Shown: positions 33,860 to 45,285, numbered from the stretch's first letter. The stretch: DNA of 64,000 nt from Alphaproteobacteria bacterium (GCA_018830285.1 JAHJSB010000006.1:1-64000), one strand, 5' to 3'. Program-made: numbers and translations. Notes: generated by a model from the sequence alone, not told the origin.

Positions 33860-36307
33860 ATGGCGATAAGTGCAGACCAGGTGCCGATCATCATGTCCGC
33901 AGGCGCGGCCTCGCTGGGCCTTGCGGCCCTGTTGTGGGCATTGCGCGTTTCGGATGGCGCGAGAGGTGCGGCGCGCAAGTTCCGTGACCGGTCTGCCGAG
34001 CTTGAAACGACGCTGGCCGAACACAGGTCGGTGCTCGGCGCGCACCCCGGGGTGATTCTCGTCTGGCAGGGCGAGGCCCTGGAGGCTGATGGCGACGAGA
34101 TTATCCCGCCGGAACTTTACGGGTCACCGGTAGCGCTGGCCGGCCTGCTCAGCTTCACGGACGATGCCATTTCCATGAACCCGGCCGTTCGCATTATCGA
34201 AGGCCTCGCGGACCTCGAAGCGCGTGACAGCGCCGGGCAGGACACGACGCTGCGCATACGCCTGCGCGAACTGCGTGAGACCGGGCAGGCATTTTCGCTG
34301 ACAATTATCGGGCCATCGGGTCGCTTCCTCGAAGCGGATGGCCGCACGGCCGGCGCGCGCGCCGTGGTTTGGGTGACCGATACGACGATCAAGGGGCTTG
34401 AAGAAAGTTCGGCCCGCGGCAAGCTGGAAGAGGCCCGCCAGGTGATCGCGCGCGACCCGACCGCGTTTCTCGACATGCTCGGCAAGTCACCATTCCCGGC
34501 CTGGCGTGTGTCGGGCATGGGCAAGCTGCAATGGGTGAACCCGGCCTATATCGAAGCGGTTGACGGCATCAACCTGGACCGCGTGCTCGACCGCCAGCTG
34601 ATGCTCGACCAGGCTGCCTCCGAACAGGCGCGCAAGACGATTTCCGAAGGTGCCGACATCGACGAGACGCGCCATATGGTGATCAAGGGTGAGCGCCGCG
34701 CAATGCGCGTCCTGACGTTCCCGCTGTCCGGCGGCGCCGGGGCAATGGCGTTCGATGTGACCGCGCAGGAGAATGCGCGCGACGAGCTGAACCGCCATGT
34801 CCGCGCGCATGACGAAACGCTGAACCATGTCGCAGATGCGGTCGCGATCTTTGGCGCCGACCGCAAGCTGAGTTTCTACAACAAGGCGTTCCGCGACATG
34901 TGGGACCTCGACGAGAGCTTCCTGCTCGACCGGCCAAACCACGGCCAGTTGCTGGACCGGCTGCGCGAGCGCCGCAAATTGCCGGCCCGGACGAATTATG
35001 CCGAATGGCGCGCCGAGGAACTGTCCTATTATCTCGACATTGACGGGGTGAAGGAAGACATCTGGTCGCTGCCGGACGACCGGACCCTGTCGGTTACGCG
35101 CCAGCGTCACCCGATGGGCGGGCTGTTGCTGTTGTTCAAGGATATTACCGGCGAGCTCGATCTCAAGACCAAGTTCAACGCGATCGTGAAAACGCAGTCC
35201 TCGACGCTCGACAACCTTCACGAAGCGGTCGCCGTGTTCGGCGGTGACGGACGGCTGAAACTGTTCAACCAGGCCTTCGAGCGCCTGTGGGGCCTGTCGC
35301 ATGACTTGCTGAAGGACCAGCCGGATTATTCCGCCGTGATCGAAGCGTGCGTGCCGCTGTTTCACGATGTCGAGATATGGGATGCGATCAAGGGCCACAT
35401 TACGGACCCGTCCGCACGGGCGCGTCAGTCGACGACCGGTGAGATGCGGCGCTCGGACGGATCGATCCTGACCTACCTGACCCATCCGTTGCCGGACGGA
35501 AACACGCTTATCGCGTTTGCCGATGTGACGGCGACTCGCCGCGTCGAATCCGCCCTGCGTGACCGCGCCGAAGCGTTTGAAGCGGCCGACAGGCTAAAAA
35601 CGGAATTCGTGCGCAATGTGAGCTATCAGCTGCGGTCGCCACTGACGGTCATCTTCGGTTATGCCGAACTGCTCGAGACCCAACGCAATGGCGACCTGAC
35701 AGACCGCCAGTCTGACTATGTCAGCGCGATCCTCTCAGCCTCGGACCATTTGTCCAAGCTGATCGAGAACATTCTCGACCTCGCCATGATCGAAGCGGGG
35801 CGCATGGATCTCGATCTCGAGGACGTCCAGCTGCAGGACGTCATCGAGGAAAGCATCGAAATGGTCGTGTCGAAGGCCGAGGACACGGAGATTACCGTCC
35901 GCGCCGAGATAAAGGGCAAGCTAGGCGTCATTCGGGCCGACCAGCGCCGGATTCGTCAGGTGCTGTTCAACCTTATCTCCAACTCGCTTCGATTCACGGA
36001 ATCTGGCGGCGAGATCGTGGTGTCGGCGCAACGGATTGGCGACATGGTCACCTTGTCGGTACGTGACAATGGCAAGGGACTCGAGGCCGACAAGCGGGCG
36101 ACAAGTTTCGACAGCTTCGTTTCAGGCGACCAGCGTGGCGCTGGCCTTGGCCTGGCGCTGGTGAAACATTTCGTCGACCTGCATGGCGGCACGGTCGGGA
36201 TGAAGCCGGTCGAGGGGGGCGGACTGGAAGTCACGTGCTGGTTGCCGGCACAGGCTGTGGTTCATGGTGGCGCGCCGGAACTGATGCTGGCGGAAGCACG
36301 CGCCTGA
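33860..36307 (+). CDS. divL: DivL-type sensor kinase homologue (Tyr at the phospho-acceptor position)
   Basis: 815 residues. One N-terminal membrane helix (about 10-30), three PAS-like repeats (about 205, 325 and 455), a HisKA-like helical hairpin and an HATPase domain. In the H-box F-V-R-N-V-S-Y-Q-L-R-S-P-L the phospho-accepting His is replaced by Tyr589 (TAT at 35624), the hallmark of Caulobacter DivL. The ATPase boxes look kept: N-L-I-S-N-S-L-R-F-T, D-N-G-K-G-L and G-A-G-L-G-L-A-L. DivL is a polar protein that binds DivK and tunes the CckA kinase and thus CtrA phosphorylation. Length and layout match. It has a CtrA box upstream. Confidence 0.88.
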   Translation: MAISADQVPIIMSAGAASLGLAALLWALRVSDGARGAARKFRDRSAELETTLAEHRSVLGAHPGVILVWQGEALEADGDEIIPPELYGSPVALAGLLSFTDDAISMNPAVRIIEGLADLEARDSAGQDTTLRIRLRELRETGQAFSLTIIGPSGRFLEADGRTAGARAVVWVTDTTIKGLEESSARGKLEEARQVIARDPTAFLDMLGKSPFPAWRVSGMGKLQWVNPAYIEAVDGINLDRVLDRQLMLDQAASEQARKTISEGADIDETRHMVIKGERRAMRVLTFPLSGGAGAMAFDVTAQENARDELNRHVRAHDETLNHVADAVAIFGADRKLSFYNKAFRDMWDLDESFLLDRPNHGQLLDRLRERRKLPARTNYAEWRAEELSYYLDIDGVKEDIWSLPDDRTLSVTRQRHPMGGLLLLFKDITGELDLKTKFNAIVKTQSSTLDNLHEAVAVFGGDGRLKLFNQAFERLWGLSHDLLKDQPDYSAVIEACVPLFHDVEIWDAIKGHITDPSARARQSTTGEMRRSDGSILTYLTHPLPDGNTLIAFADVTATRRVESALRDRAEAFEAADRLKTEFVRNVSYQLRSPLTVIFGYAELLETQRNGDLTDRQSDYVSAILSASDHLSKLIENILDLAMIEAGRMDLDLEDVQLQDVIEESIEMVVSKAEDTEITVRAEIKGKLGVIRADQRRIRQVLFNLISNSLRFTESGGEIVVSAQRIGDMVTLSVRDNGKGLEADKRATSFDSFVSGDQRGAGLGLALVKHFVDLHGGTVGMKPVEGGGLEVTCWLPAQAVVHGGAPELMLAEARA

Positions 36308-36314
36308 GCCTGGT

Positions 36315-37217
36315 TCAGCTTGCCAAGGACAGGCCGTCGTCCGTGCCGATGCAGGCAATACCGATCTCGTCGCTGTGCTTGTAGCTCATCAGTGCCTTGT
36401 CCGTTGCGACAAACATTTCTGACGCTGAACTGAATGCTGCGGAGTAGAAGCCAAGGCTGATGCTCGATCGCGCCACAAGCGTCTTGCCATGGTAAACATG
36501 CGGCAGGGCCAGGGTATCCTGCAATTCGGCTGCAAACGCTGCGACTTCGGCGCCATCGAATGTTTCCCATAGCAGTATCGCGAATTCATCGCCGCCAAGG
36601 CGGGCGCCGAAGCCGGCCCGATCACCGATTGCCTTGCGGATGCGCACTGCGACGTGTTGCAGGACAGCGTCACCGGCATCGTGCCCGTGGACGTCATTGA
36701 CCTGCTTGAAATTGTCCAGATCGAGAAGGACCAGCGTGAACGGTGATCCGCCAAGACCAGCAGCGCCAAAGGCATTGGCAAAGGATTGTTCGAAGCGCCG
36801 CCGGTTTGCGAGACCGGTGAGGAAATCAGAATTGGCCAGTTCGGCAAGTCGCATCTGCGCAGCTTCCAGCTCCTGGTTCTTGCTGATGATGTCTTCGGCA
36901 TTGCGCGTTGCGACGCGATAGGCGCTGCGGAATTTGCGCTGGAGGATGACATTCTGGCGCAGGACCATGGCATTATACAGAAAGGTCGGGAAAGCGATGA
37001 GCGTACCGATGAACATGCCGCGTGCCAGGTCGAGCCACAGATTTGTTCCGGTCAGGGTCGATATCGCCAGTTCGCCAAGCGCGATGATGGAAAGAACGAT
37101 AAGCGTTGAGCCGATAGCAAGGCGCAGTGCGTCGGTGCCCGACGCCGTCTTTGGCTGCATCCTTTCGCGCACCCACCTGGTCAGGAATCCCCTGGGATCC
37201 AACAGCTGTCCCTCCAC
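36315..37217 (-). CDS. Diguanylate cyclase (GGDEF)
   Basis: 300 residues. Two membrane helices (about 30-85), a short coiled linker (I-S-K-N-Q-E-L-E-A-A-Q) and a GGDEF domain with D-L-D-N-F-K-Q-V-N-D and the catalytic R-L-G-G-D-E-F near 215. The RxxD inhibitory site is missing (G-D-R-A-G-F-G-A before R-L-G-G-D-E-F). Synthesises cyclic di-GMP. Converges on divL with 7 bases between stops. Confidence 0.92.
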   Translation of the reverse strand: MEGQLLDPRGFLTRWVRERMQPKTASGTDALRLAIGSTLIVLSIIALGELAISTLTGTNLWLDLARGMFIGTLIAFPTFLYNAMVLRQNVILQRKFRSAYRVATRNAEDIISKNQELEAAQMRLAELANSDFLTGLANRRRFEQSFANAFGAAGLGGSPFTLVLLDLDNFKQVNDVHGHDAGDAVLQHVAVRIRKAIGDRAGFGARLGGDEFAILLWETFDGAEVAAFAAELQDTLALPHVYHGKTLVARSSISLGFYSAAFSSASEMFVATDKALMSYKHSDEIGIACIGTDDGLSLAS

Positions 37218-37322
37218 GGCCTAGCCGAGGAGATTACGGAATTGGCGTTCAGGCGGCCTGAAGAAGGCGTAAAGATTTGTCCGGTCTCTGTTAACACTTG
37301 CTAAGCCACAACAGGCGGGCTG

Positions 37323-38294
37323 TCAGGCATCAGCGAGCATTTTCTCACTCATTGTCCAGAGGCGTTCGGCCTTTTCATCGTCACATATCCATGGACGGGC
37401 GTGTTGCCAGCGCTGGCTATCGCCCGTAGCGAGTTGGGCGATGTCGCAATCTTCGCAATAGACGCCGCCACGGCCTTCAAGCTTTGGCGACGTGGCCGCC
37501 CAGACACTGGTGGCTGCGCCTTGTTCCGGTGTCTTGAACATGGCCTGGATCTGGGGCGGGATGGTGCCGTCGGCCGCCTTCCAGCCGAGCGCTACCATTT
37601 CCTCGTCCGACAGGTGGCGCTGGAGGGGGGTAAAGATGCCGCCCGGGTGCACGGAAAAAGCCCGGACGCCGACGTCGCGGCCCCGATGATCGACACCCAG
37701 CGCAAACAGGGCATTGGCCGACTTGGCCTGTCCATAGGCGTCCCATTTGTCGTAGGGGGTTTTGGTGAAGTGGGGATCGTCCCAGCGCACGTCGGAGCGA
37801 ACATGCCCGGTGGAGGACAGGGCGACGACGCGGGATGACTCGGCGCGCTGCATGGACGGCGCCAGCGCGAGGCTCATCGCCATGTGACCGAGATGGTTGA
37901 CGCCGAACTGGCGCTCCCAGCCGGGGCCGACGCGGCCCTCGGGGCAGGCCATGATGCCGGCATTATTAATCAGGATATCGAGACCACGCTTGGTCTCGTC
38001 GTATTCTCGGGTGAATTTCTCGATGCTCTTGAGGTCGGCAAGATCCATCGCGGCGATTTCGATTTCGCCTGCCACATCCGCAAGGGCTTCTTCCGCCACA
38101 TCGACCCGCCGGGCCGGAACAGTGACACGCGCGCCAACGCCTGCGAGCGCCCGGACCGCTTCGATCCCGATGCCCGAATATCCGCCAGTGACGATCACAT
38201 TCTTGCCGGTCAGATCGATGCCCTCGAGCACCTCGGCCGCTGTCGACTTGGCGTGAAAGCCTGATCCGATGGGTAGCTGGTCTTTTGCGGCCAT
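37323..38294 (-). CDS. Short-chain dehydrogenase/reductase (retinol dehydrogenase-like)
   Basis: 323 residues. Cofactor motif V-T-G-G-Y-S-G-I-G near residue 35, N-N-A-G-I-M near 110, catalytic Ser in A-L-S-S-T-G-H and the Y-x-x-x-K pair in Y-G-Q-A-K. The length and layout resemble the WW-domain oxidoreductase/retinol dehydrogenase subgroup. Substrate unknown. Stands alone, divergent from the Sel1 gene. Confidence 0.87.
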   Translation of the reverse strand: MAAKDQLPIGSGFHAKSTAAEVLEGIDLTGKNVIVTGGYSGIGIEAVRALAGVGARVTVPARRVDVAEEALADVAGEIEIAAMDLADLKSIEKFTREYDETKRGLDILINNAGIMACPEGRVGPGWERQFGVNHLGHMAMSLALAPSMQRAESSRVVALSSTGHVRSDVRWDDPHFTKTPYDKWDAYGQAKSANALFALGVDHRGRDVGVRAFSVHPGGIFTPLQRHLSDEEMVALGWKAADGTIPPQIQAMFKTPEQGAATSVWAATSPKLEGRGGVYCEDCDIAQLATGDSQRWQHARPWICDDEKAERLWTMSEKMLADA

Positions 38295-38460
38295 GCGCTT
38301 GATGTCTCCCGAAAATGTTTCTTGTTGAGCGGAGTTTGCGCCGGGGACGGCGTGGCGGCAAGGGTGGGTTGCGATTTCTTAAGCAGCGCGCCACGTGGAC
38401 GCCGACCGGGACGAGGCGTATATGATGAGTGTTATACATTATCATTCGGAGAGCGATCCC

Positions 38461-39057
38461 ATGCGCCTTTTTGCCAGCCTGATATTGATGACAGCCGCCA
38501 GCCTGACAGCCGCGCCGGCCCTCGCGCAGGGTAATCAGGTTGAGCGCACGCAAGCGGAAATCGTGGTCGAACAGGCGACTGAAAACCTTGCCACGGATCG
38601 CGCTGGCCGGGCGGATGCCATTCGCGATTGCGCCACGAAGGATTATGCCGCCTGCACGAGGCTGGGTGACCATTATCGCAAGGGCTGGGGCGGCATGCAG
38701 GACTACAAGGCGGCCGCGGAAGCCTATCGCAAGGCATGCACAGGCAAGGACGCGGCTGGATGCGCGACACTCGGCTATCTCGCCACCAAGGGATACGGCA
38801 TGGAGCAGGACCTGACGGAAGCCCGGCGCCTTTATAAAGTGTCGTGTGACCTTGGCGAAGTCAGCGGCTGTGCCGGATATGGCAACATGGTGTTTGCGGG
38901 GAAGGGCGGCCCCAAGAATGTCGCCGAAGGCACACGCGTTCTCCAGTCAGCCTGCGACACCGGATACAAATGGGCCTGTGACCGGATAACGGGCCTTGCC
39001 GCCTATGACCCGAACGATGACACATGGGAGCGCCTGAAGGACGGCGCCGGACGCTGA
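38461..39057 (+). CDS. Exported Sel1-repeat protein
   Basis: About 198 residues with a clear signal peptide (ending A-P-A-L-A-Q). Three Sel1-like repeats follow, each with a Cys pair (Y-A-A-C-T-R-L-G-D-H-Y; A-A-G-C-A-T-L-G-Y-L-A; V-S-G-C-A-G-Y-G). The regular Cys suggests disulfide-linked repeats in the periplasm, as in Cys-rich Sel1 proteins. Role unknown. The start at 38461 has GGAG upstream; the frame opens earlier but without a signal peptide. Confidence 0.82.
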   Translation: MRLFASLILMTAASLTAAPALAQGNQVERTQAEIVVEQATENLATDRAGRADAIRDCATKDYAACTRLGDHYRKGWGGMQDYKAAAEAYRKACTGKDAAGCATLGYLATKGYGMEQDLTEARRLYKVSCDLGEVSGCAGYGNMVFAGKGGPKNVAEGTRVLQSACDTGYKWACDRITGLAAYDPNDDTWERLKDGAGR

Positions 39058-39060
39058 GGC

Positions 39061-39564
39061 TCAGCTGCCTGAGACGGGTTTCTCCGATGGGCTGAACATG
39101 GTGTTGACGAATGGCGGTAGCGTATCCGGGCGCTTCACAGGCGCTTGGGGTGCCGCAATCGCTGGCTTGGGGGCCGGATCCTTGACGGGCGAGAACCAGT
39201 CCGCCGGTTGCTGTGGTGCGATCAGGAGATCGGCAAGGATGTTGGCACCTTCCTCGACCCGCATGCTGGGCGCATAGGCGCGGCCTTCCAGGCGACAGCC
39301 GGGCCAGGCTTCAATCGTTTCGCTGGCACTGACCGAGCCCCTGATTTCGCCATGGACGATGATAACCGTACCGGAGACATTGCCCTCGATAACCGCGCCA
39401 GCCTCGACGACCAGCAGGCTGTCCGTGGAAATGTCGCCTTTCAGGTGGGCTGACAGCATGGTCGGCCCGGTAAAGGCAAGTTTGCCCTCCAGTACGGACC
39501 CTGCCGTGATGAAGCTGCCTTCTTGAGACCGCGGCGCGCGCGATGATGCGGGTTGATTGGCCAA
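39061..39564 (-). CDS. Bactofilin
   Basis: About 167 residues. The core (G-S-V-L-E-G-K-L-A-F-T-G-P, L-L-V-V-E-A-G-A-V-I-E-G-N-V-S-G, V-I-V-H-G-E-I-R-G-S-V) has the regular Val/Ile-Gly beat of the bactofilin right-handed beta-helix. A Pro-rich tail follows. Bactofilins are nucleotide-free cytoskeletal filaments that place cell-wall enzymes. I prefer a TTG start at 39564 (L-A-N-Q-P read as M-A-N-Q-P) with AGGGGA upstream; the nearest ATG, at 39621, has no Shine-Dalgarno and adds an atypical stretch. Divergent from a GH25 lysozyme gene. Confidence 0.85.
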   Translation of the reverse strand: MANQPASSRAPRSQEGSFITAGSVLEGKLAFTGPTMLSAHLKGDISTDSLLVVEAGAVIEGNVSGTVIIVHGEIRGSVSASETIEAWPGCRLEGRAYAPSMRVEEGANILADLLIAPQQPADWFSPVKDPAPKPAIAAPQAPVKRPDTLPPFVNTMFSPSEKPVSGS

Positions 39565-39720
39565 TGTCTTCGTCCCCTGGTGACTGAATACTTTGGGAAA
39601 AAGAAGCAAAATACGTGCCATACGCGAATTAGGGCCCAGGCCTGCCACGTAGAGGTTGAGCCGCGGAAAGGTATGTCTTTGACCGCGACGGCGCCATGAT
39701 TGCATGCCAGACTAATCTGG

Positions 39721-40392
39721 ATGAGACTCGTATTCCCAGTATTTGCGGTAGTTCTGGCGCTTGCCGCGTGTGCCCCGACAGGGGCGCCAGCATCAGGTGG
39801 CGGACTGTTGGCGCCCGGTGCGCGTGGCATCGACCTGTCGCATCACAATGGGCGGGTGGGCTGGGACGCCCTCGATACTGAGGGGCTTGATTTCATCTAT
39901 CTCAAGGCCACCGAGGGACGCGACTGGAAGGACGCGGACTTCCAGATGAACTGGATCGAGGCGACGCGGCGAGGATATGATGTCGGCGCCTATCATTTTT
40001 ATATCCTGTGCAAGCCGGCAAAGGAACAGGCGGTCAATTTCATCCAGTCCGTCGAGGTGCGGCGCGGCACGCTGCCGCCAGCGGTCGACCTGGAGTATGC
40101 GCATAATTGCGAACCCTACCGGGACACGGCAGGCACGCGGGCCGAACTACAGGCATTCCTCGACAGGCTGGAGGCTGAGTACGGCGCAACTCCAGTGATT
40201 TACACGACACCGGAATTCCACGCCGACTGGATCGCCGGTCATTTCGATCGCTACCCGCTCTGGATACGGAGTGTCGATGGCGCGCCGGACATGCCTTACG
40301 CGATCTGGCAGCATTCGATGCGAGGGAAGGTGGCGGGAATCGAGGGGCCTGTGGACCTGAACAAGGCCGCAGGCGGCATGCCGGATGAATAA
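39721..40392 (+). CDS. GH25 family lysozyme, lipoprotein
   Basis: About 223 residues. Lipobox-like A-A-C near residue 17, then the GH25 fold: G-I-D-L-S-H-H-N-G, F-I-Y-L-K-A-T-E-G-R-D, G-A-Y-H-F-Y, and the catalytic acid region P-A-V-D-L-E-Y. Cleaves the peptidoglycan glycan strand as an N,O-diacetylmuramidase. Outer-membrane anchoring would keep it near the wall. The neighbouring bactofilin may position such wall enzymes (inference). An ATG at 39700 is an alternative start. Confidence 0.9.
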   Translation: MRLVFPVFAVVLALAACAPTGAPASGGGLLAPGARGIDLSHHNGRVGWDALDTEGLDFIYLKATEGRDWKDADFQMNWIEATRRGYDVGAYHFYILCKPAKEQAVNFIQSVEVRRGTLPPAVDLEYAHNCEPYRDTAGTRAELQAFLDRLEAEYGATPVIYTTPEFHADWIAGHFDRYPLWIRSVDGAPDMPYAIWQHSMRGKVAGIEGPVDLNKAAGGMPDE

Positions 40393-40408
40393 GCGATCCG
40401 GCATGCCG
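40374..40408. terminator. Perfect 13-bp inverted repeat between convergent genes
   Basis: CGGCATGCCGGAT and its exact complement ATCCGGCATGCCG are separated by nine bases that contain the GH25 stop codon. It sits between the convergent GH25 and ilvC genes and could act on both strands. Neither side has a proper T run, so it may instead protect mRNA ends. Confidence 0.5.
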
Positions 40409-40425
40409 ATGGGGTGTTGGAAAGT

Positions 40426-42141
<1,716 letters not shown>

Positions 42142-42145
<4 letters not shown>

Positions 42146-42711
42146 CCCTGTTCCTTTCCGCGCTTGATCGAGAGCACGCCGGTCCGGCTGACTTCCACCA
42201 GCCCGAGCGGGCGCATCAGGTCGATGAACTGGCTGATCTTGTCAGAGGCGCCGGTCAGCTCGAAAATAAAGCTCTCATTTGTCGTATCTATCACCCGGGC
42301 ACGGAAGATCTCGGCGATGCGAAGGGCTTCGACGCGGACTTCGCCGGTGCCAGCAACCTTGATCAGGGACAATTCGCGTTCAATGCCGCGCTTCGACTTA
42401 GTGATGTCGATCACTTCGCCTACAGGCACGATGCGCAGCAACTGGGCTTCGATCTGTTCGAGAATGTGCGGCGTACCCTGCGTGACAATGGTGATGCGCG
42501 AGCGGTGCTGGCTGGAATCGACCTCGGCAACCGTGAGGCTGTCAATATTGTAGCCCCGGCCTGAAAACAGGCCGACGACGCGCGCGAGGACACCGGGTTC
42601 GTTGTCGACAAGCACGGCCAGCGTACGCCGCTCGACCGCCTCGTCCGTATGCGACAGGAAATAGGCCGATTTCGGTCCGGTGGGTGCGTCTCCGATTGTA
42701 CCGTCGCTCAT
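42142..42711 (-). CDS. ilvH: Acetolactate synthase small (regulatory) subunit
   Basis: 189 residues. N-terminal ACT domain with L-V-D-N-E-P-G-V-L-A-R-V and R-G-Y-N-I-D-S-L-T-V, the valine-feedback site, followed by the C-terminal ACT-like domain (A-R-V-I-D ... F-E-L-T-G). Activates the large subunit and gives it feedback control. Overlaps its neighbours by 4 bases on both sides (ATGA). Confidence 0.96.
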
Positions 42712-43406
42712 TGCATAGTCTCCGATTGTGTGTCCGGCGCGCGGGGTGCGTCGAGCACGAGCCCCGGCCTGCGGGTTTCAAGGCGGGCCTTCAGCGCCGT
42801 GGCGCGGTTGATGGCGTCGCGCCGGTTTTCCTGGGTCTGGTTGTCGTACCGCTCGACAACCTTGTCGAGGCGGCGTGGATCAAGATGCGCCTGCAATTCG
42901 GACACCATCAGGCGGCGGCAATCTTCAATGAATTCCGCGCTGTTATCGCCCGTCGGGCCGCCTTCGCGGCGCATGGCGTCAAGCTCGAAATAGGCCCACA
43001 TGACGGCGTCCAGGATGGGCGGGCGGTGGCCGCGATAGGCCCCGTCCTTGTCTGCGCCCTTATTGTCGGGATCGAGGTTCGGGAAGAACATGCGGCCGCG
43101 TTCCACGAGGGCCGACAGGCCGATCAGGAGGCTTGCCTTGCCACCGGCGAAGGTCGCGTCATTGGCCTGCAGATGACGGGTGCGCGCAAACATGGCCGCA
43201 CGGCCGAGCGCGTCGATGGCGTGGTTGCCCCATTCGAGGCTGGCCGCATCAATGCTCTGGCGCAGGCGTTCGGTCTGCAGGCGGCGCTGACGCCGCGTTT
43301 CGGCGCGCGCGGCAAAGGCGCTGACAAGCGCAACCAGCGCAGAGCCGATCGCGATCACCACATCAAGGTGTTCGCGCAGCAGGGCGAGGATTTCGCTCAT
43401 ACTCAT
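42708..43406 (-). CDS. Membrane protein of unknown function in the ilv operon
   Basis: 232 residues, not recognised. One N-terminal membrane helix (V-V-I-A-I-G-S-A-L-V-A-L-V-S-A-F-A) followed by a basic coiled segment (R-A-E-T-R-R-Q-R-R) and a largely helical cytoplasmic domain. Lies between ilvI (39 bases upstream) and ilvH (4-base overlap), thus inside the operon. Confidence 0.72.
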   Translation of the reverse strand: MSMSEILALLREHLDVVIAIGSALVALVSAFAARAETRRQRRLQTERLRQSIDAASLEWGNHAIDALGRAAMFARTRHLQANDATFAGGKASLLIGLSALVERGRMFFPNLDPDNKGADKDGAYRGHRPPILDAVMWAYFELDAMRREGGPTGDNSAEFIEDCRRLMVSELQAHLDPRRLDKVVERYDNQTQENRRDAINRATALKARLETRRPGLVLDAPRAPDTQSETMQ

Positions 43407-43445
43407 CTACACAATCCGTCCCAAAACCCGATGCCTGTCCGGCTG

Positions 43446-45242
43446 CTATACCAGCTTCTTCCCGGCGTCACTGACCTCGTTACCAGTTATCTCCCCGAGG
43501 ATCATCTCATTATGAGCAGACCCCGACGGAATCATCGGCAGGCAGTTTTCGGCCTTTTCGATGCGGCAATCGAACAGGACCGGACCATCATGGTCGATCA
43601 TTTCCTGGATCTTCGCATCGAGTTCCTGCGGATTGTCGCAATGAATGCCATGGCCGCCAAGGGCCTCGGCGAGTTTGACAAAGTCCGGCAGGCTTTCGGA
43701 ATAGGAATGCGAATAGCGCTCGCCATGCAGCAATTCCTGCCATTGGCGCACCATGCCCATCCATTCATTGTTCATGATGAACACCTTGATTGGCAGGCGG
43801 TGCTGAACGGCTGTGGAGAATTCCTGCATCACCATCTGGACAGAGGCTTCGCCCGCGATGTCGATGACGAGGGCGTCCGGATGCGCGACCTGAATACCAA
43901 CGGCGGCGGGCAGGCCATACCCCATCGTGCCGAGGCCACCGCTTGTCATCCAGTGGTTCGGCTCCTCGAAACGATAGAATTGGGCCGCCCACATCTGGTG
44001 CTGGCCGACCTCGGTGGAAATATAGGTCTCCTGGTTCCGGGTGAGTTCGTAGAGGCGCTGGACTGCGTATTGCGGCTTGATCACGGTGTCCGAGTTTGCG
44101 TAGGCGAAGCAGTCACGGGCCCGCCATGCGGCGATCTGCTTCTGCCATTCTGCGAGATTCGGCTTCTTGCCCTTGCGAGCGCCAAGTTCCTTCAGGATCG
44201 CTTGCAGGGTGGCGGCGCAATCGCCGACAACGGGCACATCGACGCGCACGATCTTGTTGATCGAGGAGGGGTCGATATCGATGTGGACTTTCTTGGAATT
44301 CGGCGAGAAGGCGTCGATCCGGCCCGTGACCCGGTCGTCGAACCGGGCACCCAGACAGATCATCAGGTCGCAGTCATGCATGGCATTATTGGCTTCAAAA
44401 CTGCCATGCATGCCGACCATGCCGAGCCAGTCGGGGTGAGACGCTGCAAAGGCGCCAAGGCCCATCAGCGTGGACGTGACCGGTATGCCGGTTGCGGCCT
44501 GCAGTTCGCGCAGCAGTTTCGAGGCGCGGGGGCCCGAATTGATGACGCCGCCACCTGTGTAGAAGATCGGGCGCCTGGACGTCATGATCAGGTCTACAAT
44601 CGCGGAAACAGCTTCCGGTTGGGGAATTGTGCGGGGGTTATAGGTCGGCTTGTGCACGCCTTCCTTGCCGATATAGGTGCCGGTGGCGAACTGGACGTCT
44701 TTCGGGATGTCGATCACGACCGGGCCCGGTCGACCGGACGTCGCGATCAGGAATGCCTCATGGATGACGCGTGCCAGATCGTTCACGTCGGTGACCAGGT
44801 AATTGTGCTTGGAACAGGTACGGGTGATGCCGATCGTGTCGCATTCCTGGAATGCATCCGTGCCGATCAGGTGGGTCGGAACCTGGCCGCACAGGACAAC
44901 CATCGGAATGGAGTCCATCATCGCATCCGTGATCGGGGTGACCATATTGGTTGCGCCGGGACCGGAGGTCACAAGGGCGACACCGGGCTTGCCGGTCGAC
45001 CGGGCATAGCCTTCGGCGGCATGGCCGGCGCCCTGTTCATGGCGGACCAGGATGTGGCGCAGGTCCGGCGCGGCGAACAGCGCGTCATAGATTGGCAGCA
45101 CAGCGCCTCCCGGATAGCCGAAAAGCGAGTCCACCCCTTGTTCGCGCAGCGCCTCGATAACGATCTGGGCCCCTGACATGATGCGGGGTTCCGTCGGGGC
45201 CGGGCTGGCGGCGCGCGTCTTGGGCTTGGTGGTTGTGGTCAT
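43446..45242 (-). CDS. ilvI: Acetolactate synthase large subunit
   Basis: 598 residues. Three-domain thiamine-diphosphate enzyme: N-terminal domain with the catalytic Glu in V-R-H-E-Q-G-A-G-H-A-A-E-G near 70, a middle FAD-binding domain (about 210-370) and a C-terminal TPP domain with D-I-A-G-E-A-S-V-Q-M and N-N-E-W-M-G-M-V-R-Q-W. The usual G-D-G/A of the TPP motif reads G-E-A, with Glu in place of Asp as the metal ligand. Makes acetolactate and acetohydroxybutyrate. First enzyme gene of the operon, downstream of an attenuator. Confidence 0.96.
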   Translation of the reverse strand: MTTTTKPKTRAASPAPTEPRIMSGAQIVIEALREQGVDSLFGYPGGAVLPIYDALFAAPDLRHILVRHEQGAGHAAEGYARSTGKPGVALVTSGPGATNMVTPITDAMMDSIPMVVLCGQVPTHLIGTDAFQECDTIGITRTCSKHNYLVTDVNDLARVIHEAFLIATSGRPGPVVIDIPKDVQFATGTYIGKEGVHKPTYNPRTIPQPEAVSAIVDLIMTSRRPIFYTGGGVINSGPRASKLLRELQAATGIPVTSTLMGLGAFAASHPDWLGMVGMHGSFEANNAMHDCDLMICLGARFDDRVTGRIDAFSPNSKKVHIDIDPSSINKIVRVDVPVVGDCAATLQAILKELGARKGKKPNLAEWQKQIAAWRARDCFAYANSDTVIKPQYAVQRLYELTRNQETYISTEVGQHQMWAAQFYRFEEPNHWMTSGGLGTMGYGLPAAVGIQVAHPDALVIDIAGEASVQMVMQEFSTAVQHRLPIKVFIMNNEWMGMVRQWQELLHGERYSHSYSESLPDFVKLAEALGGHGIHCDNPQELDAKIQEMIDHDGPVLFDCRIEKAENCLPMIPSGSAHNEMILGEITGNEVSDAGKKLV

Positions 45243-45285
45243 GAGGCTCTCGGATTGTCTTGGAAAAATGGGTCAGGGCTGAATT

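Noticed and set aside
42684-45176. An 830-codon open frame on the plus strand opposite ilvH/ilvI
   Set aside because: It is antisense to clear ilv genes, has His/Asp/Gly-rich low-information composition and no recognisable domain. Long antisense frames are expected in GC-rich coding DNA.
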